Source: Chloroflexota bacterium
GTDB lineage: Bacteria; Chloroflexota; Chloroflexia; Thermomicrobiales; UBA6265
Assembly (NCBI GenBank): GCA_023423795.1
Contig: JAFAEX010000026.1
Span: 7,259-71,258 of the forward strand
Direction: 5' to 3'
Length of the DNA: 64,000 nt
Position 1 is the first letter of the stretch; every line of letters begins with the position of its first letter. A program made the translations under genes and the position numbers. Positions 42,669-50,191 of this stretch are shown in pieces. The notes beneath the pieces are model-generated. The model worked only from the letters and a program-made list of their open reading frames with translations. It was not told the DNA's origin and searched no databases.

Positions 42669-43433
42669 TCACTCCTCCGACAACTGCCCGCCGTCGATCA
42701 CGACCGATTCCCCGGTGATGAACGACGCTTCGTCCGACGCGAGGAACGCGAACAGGTTGGCCACCTCCTCCGGACGCCCGTACCGCCGCAGCGGGATCTT
42801 CTCCAGGTAGGCGGCGATGAACGCCTCGTCCATCCCGCCCTCGGCCGCCAGGTCCGTCCAGATCCAGCCCGGCGACACGCAGTTGACCCGGATGCCCGCC
42901 TCGGCCAGTTCGATCGCCGCCGTCTTCGTCAGCAGCACCACCCCCGCCTTGGACGCGTTGTAGGCCGCCAGGCCGCGCTCGCCCAGGTGGCCGTTCGTCG
43001 AGGCCATGTTCACGATGCTGCCACCCGTTCCCTGCGCCACCATCGCCCGGCCCGCGAGTTGCGTCAGCCGGAACACCGCCGTCAGGTTCACGTCCAGCGT
43101 GCGCTTCCATGCTTCCAGGGTGTGGTCGAGGAACGGCTGCACCGACGCGATGCCCGCGTTGTTGGCCAGCACGTCGAGCCCGCCCAGCCGCGCGTTCGCC
43201 TCGTCGATCAGCGCGGCGCAGAACACGTCGTCTGTCACGTCCCCGGCGATCCCGTGGATCTCGCCAAGCGACCGCAGTTCCGCGACCGTTTGCTCCAGCC
43301 GTTCCGCCACGAGGTCGCAGGCGACGACCCGCGCCCCTTCGCGCAGGAACTTTTCGGCGATCGCGCGCCCGATCCCCCGGCCCGCGCCGGTGACGAGCGA
43401 CCGCTTGCCCTCCAGCCTCCCCACCCTGCTCAC
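42669..43433 (-). CDS. SDR-family dehydrogenase/reductase
   Basis: A 254-residue classical short-chain dehydrogenase. The nucleotide-binding motif is TGAGRGIG, NNAGIAS is in place, and the catalytic Ser and Tyr-x3-Lys are in NMASTNGHLG and YNASKAG. GKRSLVTGAGRGIGRAIA and the end ITGESVVIDGGQLSEE are typical. It reduces or oxidises an unknown alcohol or keto compound. The GTG at 43433 overlaps the stop of the cytidine deaminase gene (GTGA); an alternative GTG at 43424 has better ribosome-binding-site spacing. Confidence 0.88.
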   Translation of the reverse strand: MSRVGRLEGKRSLVTGAGRGIGRAIAEKFLREGARVVACDLVAERLEQTVAELRSLGEIHGIAGDVTDDVFCAALIDEANARLGGLDVLANNAGIASVQPFLDHTLEAWKRTLDVNLTAVFRLTQLAGRAMVAQGTGGSIVNMASTNGHLGERGLAAYNASKAGVVLLTKTAAIELAEAGIRVNCVSPGWIWTDLAAEGGMDEAFIAAYLEKIPLRRYGRPEEVANLFAFLASDEASFITGESVVIDGGQLSEE

Positions 43434-43858
43434 CCTCCGTTCCCGGTTGCATCCAGATCCCGCGGCCCGAACGAGCGGGGCAGCAAGTCGCCCAACGGCA
43501 CGACCTCCGCGCCGTCAGGGGCCTCAAGCACGACGTCCATGTCGCCCGCGGGCGGACGCCACTCGTTCAGCACCTGCCGGCACGCCCCGCACGGTGGGCA
43601 GGGTTTCGCCTTCGGCGCGAAGACCGCCACCGCGGAGATTTCCCGGTGCCCCGCCATCACCGCGCGGAAAACGGCCACCCGTTCGGCGCAGCACGTGAGC
43701 GGGTAACTCGCGTTCTCGATGTTCGCGCCCTCGAACACCTCGCCGGTCGGCACGAGCACCACCGCGCCGACCGGGAACCCGGAATAGGGTGCGTAGGCCA
43801 TGGCCGAAGCCTCGCGGGCACGCCCCAGCAGGCGCTCCGCGGTTACGCGGTCGATCAC
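43430..43858 (-). CDS. cdd: Cytidine deaminase
   Basis: A 142-residue homotetrameric-type cytidine deaminase, which converts cytidine and deoxycytidine to uridine forms for salvage. The core is FEGANIENASYPLTCCAERVAVF with the catalytic Glu and one Zn Cys, and PCPPCGACRQVLNEW supplies the other two Zn Cys (the C-C-C type of Gram-positive-like enzymes). AYAPYSGFPVGAVV is the substrate loop. The start is GTG 43858 behind AAAGGGAGCG; an upstream ATG in the same frame has no such site. It precedes the SDR gene with a four-base overlap. Confidence 0.92.
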   Translation of the reverse strand: MIDRVTAERLLGRAREASAMAYAPYSGFPVGAVVLVPTGEVFEGANIENASYPLTCCAERVAVFRAVMAGHREISAVAVFAPKAKPCPPCGACRQVLNEWRPPAGDMDVVLEAPDGAEVVPLGDLLPRSFGPRDLDATGNGG

Positions 43859-44243
43859 CGGTCGCTCCCTTTCGTGACTTGTCGTCTCGCCATCATCGCA
43901 TCCCGCGCGGCAAAGGGACAGCCCGCGAGCCGCGGCGCAGCGGCGGTGCATTCGGCTGTCCGTGCCCTGTCGCCGCCTCCGCCGTCATCCCGAGCGTGTC
44001 GAGGGGGATCTCGTTCGCGAATTTCGGAGTCGGGCAGTTGAGGAGGGACGAGACCCCTCGACAGGCTCGGGACGACGATGACGATCGGAGCGGTGAACGG
44101 CGACACGGCGCCCGATCCGGCCCGCTATCCGACGCACGCCGACACTCCTGCCGTATCCTCACCGTCGTCCGCGCCGCGAACGGCAGATTCCGCGCGGGCT
44201 TCAACCGGCCACCTCCGATCCGGGCCGCAGCAGCGAGGGATGC
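43859..44243. other. Divergent intergenic region with palindromic element
   Basis: This 385-base gap lies between the cytidine deaminase gene (-) and a hypothetical gene (+). It contains palindromic element copy C at 43984-44076. No other structure or gene is seen. Confidence 0.55.
43984..44076. repeat. Dispersed palindromic element, copy C
   Basis: The left arm starts GTCATCCCGAGCGTGTC and the right arm ends AGGCTCGGGACGAC, with inner GAGGGGGATCTCGT facing ACGAGACCCCTC. The extra G's on the left are matched by C's on the right, so the stem is kept although the sequence changed. The loop is about 37 bases. It lies in a divergent region. Confidence 0.9.
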
Positions 44244-44891
44244 ATGGACCTGCCTGAGGGAGCACGCGCCGCCGCCACGGTGCTCGTCCACGTCCTCGGC
44301 CTCGACGGGGACCCGACCGACCTCGCCGGGTCGCTTGCGCTGCTTTCGTCGGAACCACCGGTCGCCGCGTGGACGGCCGAACTCGCCGCCGAGGGCGAGG
44401 ATGTCGCGTTCCTGCTCTACGCCTACGACCTGTCCGCAGCAGGGCGCGGCAGCAAGGGCCGCCAGCGCCTGGAACAGGACCTCGCCGTCATCGCCGAAGC
44501 GACCGAGCACGGCACGCCCGGCCCGCGCCTCGTCGCGCAGGCGGAGGTCGGGGATTGGGCCATCGTCGTCGCCACCAGCCCCGCCACGCTGGAACGCCTT
44601 GCCGCCGAACCAGAACCGCGGCCGGGTACCCAAACCGCCGCCGGAGCGAAGCCCGCAACGGCCAAGGAGCGCGCCCGGGCCGCCAACGCGCTCCTGCTCG
44701 CCGTCCGCACCGCCGAGCAGCGCTCCGCCGCGTTCCTCCGCGCCATCGGCGACGGCTCGGCCGACCTTACCCCGGAAGAGCGTGCCCTCGCGCTTTACAT
44801 CGCCGACGCCCCGTCGCTGGCTTCGCTGCCAAGAGCGCTCCGCACGGCGGTCGAGCGTGTGGCTGCTCAGCCGGACGAATCGCCGACGTAG
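44244..44891 (+). CDS. Hypothetical protein
   Basis: A 215-residue protein of unknown function. It is rich in Ala, Leu and acidic residues and has no signal peptide or membrane segment. VAFLLYAYDLSAAGRGSKG, QRLEQDLAVIAE and GDWAIVVATSPATLERLA could be a small alpha/beta domain; from about residue 135 an Ala-rich helical segment follows (KERARAANALLLAVRTAEQ). Start is ATG 44244 after CAGCGAGGG. Its end overlaps the convergent thioesterase gene by 25 bases. I do not recognise it. Confidence 0.6.
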   Translation: MDLPEGARAAATVLVHVLGLDGDPTDLAGSLALLSSEPPVAAWTAELAAEGEDVAFLLYAYDLSAAGRGSKGRQRLEQDLAVIAEATEHGTPGPRLVAQAEVGDWAIVVATSPATLERLAAEPEPRPGTQTAAGAKPATAKERARAANALLLAVRTAEQRSAAFLRAIGDGSADLTPEERALALYIADAPSLASLPRALRTAVERVAAQPDESPT

Positions 44892-45349
44892 CGTGCCCGC
44901 CATTCCTCGGCCTGCGACGCCGGAACGCGGACGAACGAGGCGGTCGCTTCCGCGAGCAGCGCGTCGTCCTCCGCCGAGCGCACTTCGCCCGCCGCCTCGA
45001 TCAGGCGACCGCGTGTGCTGACCACCCGGCCGACCAAACGCAGTTCGGCCCCGACCCGCACCGGTTGGCGGAAGCGCACCTCCATTTTCGCCGTCATCGC
45101 CCATGCGTCGGCCGAAAAACTCGCCCAAGCCATCGCCTCGTCGAGCATCGTCGTCACGATGCCGCCGTGAACGACCCCGAGGAATCCCTCGTCCTGGCGG
45201 CGCGGCACGAAGCGGGCTTGCACCACACCGGGCCTGGTCTGTTCGAACCGCAGCCGCAACCCGCACGGGTTCTCGTCTCCGCACCCGAAACACCCGTGGT
45301 CCCACCGCACCGTGCCCGAACCCTCGCCCGTGCCGCTTTCGCCGATCAT
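44867..45349 (-). CDS. PaaI-type hotdog-fold thioesterase
   Basis: A 160-residue hotdog-fold protein of the PaaI/YigI-like acyl-CoA thioesterase group. The fold signature is GFLGVVHGGIVTTMLDEAMAW, with HGG the usual start of the active-site helix and the Asp/Glu in MLDEAMAW. The N-terminal CFGCGDENPCGLRL has three Cys and is common in the variants with a short Cys-rich front. The ATG at 45349 follows GGGGAG; the frame is open 25 codons further up. It would clear CoA thioesters; the pathway is unknown. Confidence 0.8.
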   Translation of the reverse strand: MIGESGTGEGSGTVRWDHGCFGCGDENPCGLRLRFEQTRPGVVQARFVPRRQDEGFLGVVHGGIVTTMLDEAMAWASFSADAWAMTAKMEVRFRQPVRVGAELRLVGRVVSTRGRLIEAAGEVRSAEDDALLAEATASFVRVPASQAEEWRARYVGDSSG

Positions 45350-45488
45350 TCGTGCACCATCTCCCCGCACATGGTCCGAAGCCGCCCGTCGCGGTAGGGT
45401 ACGGGAGACGGACGGGCTTGCCATCCGCCAATCAAAGCCATAATCTTGAGTGAGAACTCAACTATCGCCGTCGCCCCGGAGACCAGCC

Positions 45489-46670
45489 ATGACCACCACC
45501 TACCGCGACCTGTTGGCGCGGGTCAAGGAGACGATCCGCGAGATCGACGCGCCCGGCGCCGACGACCTCCGCCGCGCCGGCGCCGTCGTCATCGACGTCC
45601 GCGAGCCGGACGAGGTCGAGCAGGGCGCCGTGCCCGGCTCGCTCGCCATCCCCCGCGCCTACCTCGAGCAGCGCGTCGAGGACGCCGTCGCCGACCGCGC
45701 CACCCCACTCGTCGTCTACTGCGCCGGCGGCGTCCGCTCCGCCTTCGCGGCAAAGACGCTCCAGGAACTCGGTTACGAGGACGTCGTCTCCCTCGCCGGC
45801 GGCTTTTCGGCCTGGAAATCCGCCGGCCTGCCGTGGAGCGTCCCGCAGACCCTGTCCGCCGACCAGCGCCGCCGCTACAGCCGCCACCTGCTCATCCCCG
45901 AGGTCGGGGAAGCGGGCCAGCGCAAACTGCTCGACGCGAAGGTGCTGCTCGTCGGCGCGGGCGGCCTCGGCTCCCCCGCCGCGCTCTACCTCGCCGCCGC
46001 CGGCGTCGGCACCCTCGGCGTGATCGACGCCGACGTGGTGGACGACAGCAACCTCCAGCGGCAGGTGATCCACACGACGGACCGCGTCGGCATGCCCAAG
46101 GTCGAATCGGCTCGGATCGCCGTCAACGGCATCAACCCCGACGTCAACGTCGTCGCCCACGAAACCCGCCTCTCGAAGGACAACGTCCTCGACATCTTCT
46201 CCCAGTACGATGTCATCCTCGACGGCACCGACAACTTCGCCACCCGCTACCTGATCAACGACGCCTGCGTCCTCCTCGGCAAGCCGAACGTCCACGGCAG
46301 CATCTTCCGCTTCGAAGGGCAGGCAACGACGTTCATCGCCGGGGAAGGTCCCTGCTACCGCTGCTTGTTCCCCACCCCGCCGCCACCGGAACTCGCGCCG
46401 AGTTGCGCCGAAGCCGGCGTCCTCGGCCTGCTGCCCGGCACCATCGGGATCATCCAGGCGACCGAGACCGCCAAACTCGTCCTCGGCATTGGCGACCCGC
46501 TCATCGGCCGCCTCCTCACCTACGACGCCCTCGGCATGGAGTTTCGCGAACTGCGCCTCAGCCGCGACCCCGCGTGCCCGATGTGCGGTCCCGGCGCGCC
46601 GATCAGCCTCGACGACATCGAATACACCGACGTCGGCTGCGCCATCCGCTTCCCCGCCGCCGCCGACTGA
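45489..46670 (+). CDS. moeB: Rhodanese-MoeB/ThiF fusion (sulfur carrier adenylyltransferase)
   Basis: A 393-residue protein in two parts. Residues about 20-118 are a rhodanese domain with active Cys C78 in VVYCAGGVRSA. Residues from about 125 are an E1-like adenylyltransferase: GAGGLGSPAALYLAAAGVG (157-175), LQRQVIHTTDRVG, the DGTDNFATRYLIND loop, Zn Cys pairs CYRC and CPMC, and the candidate catalytic Cys in APSCAEAGVLG. It would adenylate a ThiS/MoaD-type carrier and load sulfur on it for thiamine, molybdopterin or Cys synthesis. The known MoeZ has its rhodanese at the C terminus; here the order is reversed. ATG follows GGAGACC. Function is inferred from the family. Confidence 0.9.
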   Translation: MTTTYRDLLARVKETIREIDAPGADDLRRAGAVVIDVREPDEVEQGAVPGSLAIPRAYLEQRVEDAVADRATPLVVYCAGGVRSAFAAKTLQELGYEDVVSLAGGFSAWKSAGLPWSVPQTLSADQRRRYSRHLLIPEVGEAGQRKLLDAKVLLVGAGGLGSPAALYLAAAGVGTLGVIDADVVDDSNLQRQVIHTTDRVGMPKVESARIAVNGINPDVNVVAHETRLSKDNVLDIFSQYDVILDGTDNFATRYLINDACVLLGKPNVHGSIFRFEGQATTFIAGEGPCYRCLFPTPPPPELAPSCAEAGVLGLLPGTIGIIQATETAKLVLGIGDPLIGRLLTYDALGMEFRELRLSRDPACPMCGPGAPISLDDIEYTDVGCAIRFPAAAD

Positions 46671-46737
46671 GGATCGGGCGGACAGCCGGCCGCTGCCACG
46701 TCCGCAAGGACGGGAAGCGATCGCCAGTGATGAACGA

Positions 46738-46779
46738 AACGGGAGGCGCCCGGGGAATCACCCCCGGGCGCCTCCCGTT
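46738..46779. terminator. 18-bp perfect hairpin between convergent genes
   Basis: AACGGGAGGCGCCCGGGG (46738-46755) pairs exactly with 46762-46779 around a six-base loop. It sits between the convergent moeB-like and tctA genes. Minus-strand sequence after the stem is TTCGTTCATC, moderately T-rich; plus-strand is GCTAGGCC. It is best read as a bidirectional intrinsic terminator, stronger for tctA. Confidence 0.75.
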
Positions 46780-46812
46780 GCTAGGCCAATATACCGACCG
46801 GCATCCGCGCTC

Positions 46813-48315
46813 CTACCCCTGCCGTCCCCATCGGGCAGCGCGCGCGATCCGGATGCCGAGCGGCACGATCACCGCCAGCGCCGCGATTGCCAGGATCGTC
46901 GCCGACAGCGGGCGCGTGAAGAACGTCGAGTAATCGCCCTGCGCAATTTGAAGCGCCCGCCGGAAGTGCGCTTCCGCGATCGGCCCGAGGATGACGCCCA
47001 CGACCGCCGCCGCAACCGGGATGTCGTACCGCCGCATCACGAACCCGAGCGCGCCGAGCGCGTACAGCACCACCAGGTCCACGACCGAGCCGCTCATGCC
47101 GTAGGTCCCGAGCCCGGCCAGCACGAGGATGCCGGCGTACAGCAGCGGCCGCGGGATCGCCAGCAGGCGCACCCAGACGCCGGCGAGCGGCAGGTTCAGC
47201 ACCAGCAGCATCGCGTTGCCGATGTACAGGCTCGCGATCAGGCCCCAGACGAGGTCCGGGTCCTGCCGGAACAGCGTCGGTCCGGGGTTCAGCCCGTAGC
47301 GCTGGAACGCGACCAGCAGGATCGCCGCCGTCGCCGAGGTCGGCAGCCCGAGCGCAAGCAACGGCGCCAGCACCCCGGCCGCCGAGGCGTTGTTCGCCGC
47401 TTCCGGCCCGGCGACGCCCTCGATCGCGCCGTGGCCGAACTCTTCGGGATGCTTCGACAGCCGCCTTTCGAGCGCGTACGAGAGGAACGTCGGGATTTCG
47501 GCGCCGCCCGCCGGCAGGCTGCCGATCGGAAACCCGATCGCCGTGCCGCGCAGCCACGGCTTCCACGAGCGCGACCACTCCTCGCGCGTCATCCACACGC
47601 TGCCGCGAACGGGGATCACCTGATCCGGATCGTGCCGCATCCGGGACGCGACCCACAGCGTTTCCCCAACCGCGAACAGCCCGACGGCGACCGTGACGAC
47701 GTCGATCCCGTTCAGCAACTGCGGCACGCCGAATGTGAAGCGCGGCTGCCCGGTCAGCGTATCGATGCCGACGAGTCCGATCGCCAGCCCGAGGAACAGG
47801 CTGAGCATGCCGCGGGCGACGGAACGTCCGAGCAACGTCGTGATCGTGGTGAACGCGAGGACGATCAGCGCGAAGTACTCGGCCGGTCCGAACCGCAACC
47901 CGACCTGCACCATGAACGGGGCGAGGAACGTCAGCCCGATCGTCGCGATCGTGCCCGCGACGAACGACCCGATGGCGGCGGTCGCCAGCGCCGCCGCGCC
48001 GCGCCCGCGTTTGGCCATCCGGTTGCCTTCGAGCGCGGTGACGATCGAGGCGGATTCGCCCGGCGTGTTGAGCAGGATCGAAGTCGTCGAGCCGCCGTAC
48101 ATGCCGCCGTAGTAGATGCCGGCGAACATGATGAACGCGCTGGTCGGCTCCAGGCTGTACGTCACCGGCAGCAGGAGCGCGACGGTGAGCGCCGGGCCGA
48201 TCCCCGGCAGCACGCCGACCGCCGTGCCGAGGATCACCCCGACCAGCGCCCAGAGCAGATTCTCCGGGGTCAGCGCGACCGCGAAGCCGTGGGCGAGGTC
48301 CCCGAGCGCGCCCAC
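46813..48315 (-). CDS. tctA: Tripartite tricarboxylate transporter large permease TctA
   Basis: A 500-residue membrane protein with about 11-12 hydrophobic segments. LGTAVGVLPGIGPALTVALLLP and IYYGGMYGGSTTSILLNTPGE are the classic TctA signatures, repeated in inverted form in the second half (FPIGSLPAGGAEIPTFLSY, AANNASAAGVLAPLLALGLP). It is the ion-driven channel of a secondary transporter for citrate, tartrate, terephthalate or related acids. The GTG start at 48315 directly follows the TctB stop. The unit is transcribed tctC-tctB-tctA. Confidence 0.95.
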   Translation of the reverse strand: MGALGDLAHGFAVALTPENLLWALVGVILGTAVGVLPGIGPALTVALLLPVTYSLEPTSAFIMFAGIYYGGMYGGSTTSILLNTPGESASIVTALEGNRMAKRGRGAAALATAAIGSFVAGTIATIGLTFLAPFMVQVGLRFGPAEYFALIVLAFTTITTLLGRSVARGMLSLFLGLAIGLVGIDTLTGQPRFTFGVPQLLNGIDVVTVAVGLFAVGETLWVASRMRHDPDQVIPVRGSVWMTREEWSRSWKPWLRGTAIGFPIGSLPAGGAEIPTFLSYALERRLSKHPEEFGHGAIEGVAGPEAANNASAAGVLAPLLALGLPTSATAAILLVAFQRYGLNPGPTLFRQDPDLVWGLIASLYIGNAMLLVLNLPLAGVWVRLLAIPRPLLYAGILVLAGLGTYGMSGSVVDLVVLYALGALGFVMRRYDIPVAAAVVGVILGPIAEAHFRRALQIAQGDYSTFFTRPLSATILAIAALAVIVPLGIRIARAARWGRQG

Positions 48316-48834
48316 CTAGAACACGCCCGCCAGCACGCCCGCCGGCAACCTGATCCCGAGCCCGCGGCTGAAGGCGAGGTACAGCGCGGCGGCCAGCACC
48401 ACGCCGAACGCCGCATCTCGCAGCGTCCGCCGAGAACCCATCGCGTAGGCGGCTCCGACGAACAGGACGGTACTGGCAAGGACGAACCCGCCCGGTTCGA
48501 GCAGGACGAGGTAGCCAACCAGTGCCGCCGCGAGCAGCCCAAGGGCCCGCCAGTCGGTTGGAAGCGTCGGGTCCGCGTCCTCCGAATCGTCGCTCGCCAT
48601 CGGTCCCCGGCCGGTCATCGCCTCGACCGCTACCCAGATGCCGATCGCGACGAGGCCGCCGCCCACGATGTAGGGAAGCGCGCGCGGTCCGACCAGCGAG
48701 TAGGCCGGGGTCAGCCGGATCTGCGTCGTCTGCCAGACGACGGCGATCCCGAGCGCAATCGTCGCGAGCGCCAGGATCAGTTCGCCTGAGTCCAGTTCCG
48801 GCCTCGTCGCCGGTTTGTCCGGGTCGTCCTTCAT
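48316..48834 (-). CDS. tctB: Tripartite tricarboxylate transporter small permease TctB
   Basis: A 172-residue protein with four hydrophobic helices: ELILALATIALGIAVVW, ALPYIVGGGLVAIGIWV, WRALGLLAAALVGYLVLL and FGVVLAAALYLAFSRGLG. This layout and its place between tctC and tctA identify TctB. Its start (ATG 48834) has no clear ribosome-binding site. A 190-base spacer carrying palindromic element copy D separates it from tctC. Confidence 0.85.
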   Translation of the reverse strand: MKDDPDKPATRPELDSGELILALATIALGIAVVWQTTQIRLTPAYSLVGPRALPYIVGGGLVAIGIWVAVEAMTGRGPMASDDSEDADPTLPTDWRALGLLAAALVGYLVLLEPGGFVLASTVLFVGAAYAMGSRRTLRDAAFGVVLAAALYLAFSRGLGIRLPAGVLAGVF

Positions 48835-48924
48835 GCGCGGTCCGCTCGTGCCTAGCCGGCTATTCTCTGGAGGAACTGACGCGATTCGAACGTGCCCGAT
48901 GCCGGCGTCCGCCCGCTGCAACGC

Positions 48925-49007
48925 GTCATCCCGAGCCCGTCGAGGGATTTCGTGTCGCCTCGACTTCTCGACTCCCCAACGAGATCCCTCGCCGGGCTCG
49001 AGATGAC
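48925..49007. repeat. Dispersed palindromic element, copy D
   Basis: Left arm GTCATCCCGAGCCCGTC then GAGGGATTTCGTG; right arm ACGAGATCCCTC then GCCGGGCTCGAGATGAC. The left CCCGTC faces GCCGGG on the right, so the stem is conserved with only a mismatch at GAGATGAC. It lies within an operon, between tctC and tctB, so it must be transcribed through. Confidence 0.9.
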
Positions 49008-49024
49008 GGTTGGTCCGTGCGTTC

Positions 49025-50074
49025 CTACTCGACCAGCCCGATCGTGGTCAGGACACCCACGATGCGGTCACGCTCCTCGGCGAGGTAGGCGGTGAACTCA
49101 TCGCCCGACAGCGGGAACGCCTGCCAGCCGTATCGCTCTCGCGTCTCGGCCCAGCCATCGGAAGCCAGCGTCTGCTCGACCAGCGCCACTAGGCACTGGC
49201 GTCCTTCCTCGGAGATTTCGGGCGGGGCGACGATGCCGCGCCAATTCGCGAGTTCGACGTCGATGCCCTGCTCCTGCAGCGTCGGCGCGATTCCGCCCGA
49301 ACTTTCGCCCCCGGCGACCGGCGTGGCGTCGCCGGCGTCCGGCCGGCCGGAGACGGCCAGCGCCCGCAGTTCGCCGGCTTCGATCTGGTCGAGCCATTCG
49401 CCGATCCCGGACACGCCGGCCGACACCTGCCCGCCGAGGATGGCCGCGAGCGCCTCGCCGCCGCCGGAGAACGGGATGTAGTTCACCTGCGACGGATCGA
49501 CGCCCACCGCTTGCGCGATCAGCCCGACCAGCACGTGGTCGGTGCCGCCCGCCGAACCGCCGCCCCACGAAATCGACGTCGGGTCGGCCTGGAACGCGGC
49601 GATGAGGTCGTCGAGCGTCTGGAACTCGGAGTCCGCCGGAACCACGATCACCTCGAACTCGGCGGTCAGGCGCGAGATCGCGGTCGTGTCGTCGAGCGTC
49701 ACCGCAGACTGGTTAGTCGCCAGCGCGCCGACCATGACCAGGCCCATCATCATCATCTGGTGATCGTTGCCGCGCTCGTCGTTGACGAACTGGGCGATGC
49801 CCACGGTGCCGCCCGCGCCCTCGACGTTGTAGACCTCGACCGTCGGCGCGACGCCTTCCTCCTGCATCACGCGCTGCAATTCGCGGGCGGTCGTGTCCCA
49901 CCCGCCGCCCGGCGCGGCCGGCACCATGATCTCGATCGGGGTGTCGGTGAACCCTTCGACGGAGCACGTCGCCGCCTGCGCGGCCAGCGTCGGCGCCGGG
50001 GCGGCCATGCCGGCGAACGACGGAACCACGAGTCCCGCCGCCAGCAACGGGACGACGAAGCGTCGGGAAAGCAT
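49025..50074 (-). CDS. tctC: Tripartite tricarboxylate transporter binding protein TctC
   Basis: A 349-residue periplasmic binding protein of the Bug/TctC family. The signal peptide is MLSRRFVVPLLAAGLVVPS with AAQAA before the mature end. IEIMVPAAPGGGWDTTARELQ, VEVYNVEGAGGTVGIAQFVN and SWGGGSAGGTDHVLVGLIA are the family blocks that form the carboxylate site. The ATG at 50074 follows GGAGGAGC. It heads the tctCBA operon. The ligand (citrate or another carboxylate) cannot be told from these motifs. Confidence 0.92.
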   Translation of the reverse strand: MLSRRFVVPLLAAGLVVPSFAGMAAPAPTLAAQAATCSVEGFTDTPIEIMVPAAPGGGWDTTARELQRVMQEEGVAPTVEVYNVEGAGGTVGIAQFVNDERGNDHQMMMMGLVMVGALATNQSAVTLDDTTAISRLTAEFEVIVVPADSEFQTLDDLIAAFQADPTSISWGGGSAGGTDHVLVGLIAQAVGVDPSQVNYIPFSGGGEALAAILGGQVSAGVSGIGEWLDQIEAGELRALAVSGRPDAGDATPVAGGESSGGIAPTLQEQGIDVELANWRGIVAPPEISEEGRQCLVALVEQTLASDGWAETRERYGWQAFPLSGDEFTAYLAEERDRIVGVLTTIGLVE

Positions 50075-50191
50075 CGTTGCTCCTCCACCGAACTTCGATT
50101 CGGGAACCGCGGACCGTGCGATCCGCTTCCCGGCCCATCTTATCGGACCAACGCGCCCGCTGCCGCTCGGGCGGCCGTCGGCCACCCGCCG

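Noticed and set aside
46489..48789. 766-codon open frame opposite tctA
   Set aside because: It consists of Arg/Asp/Gln-rich low-complexity sequence typical of GC-rich antisense shadows, and tctA on the other strand has clear membrane helices and family signatures.
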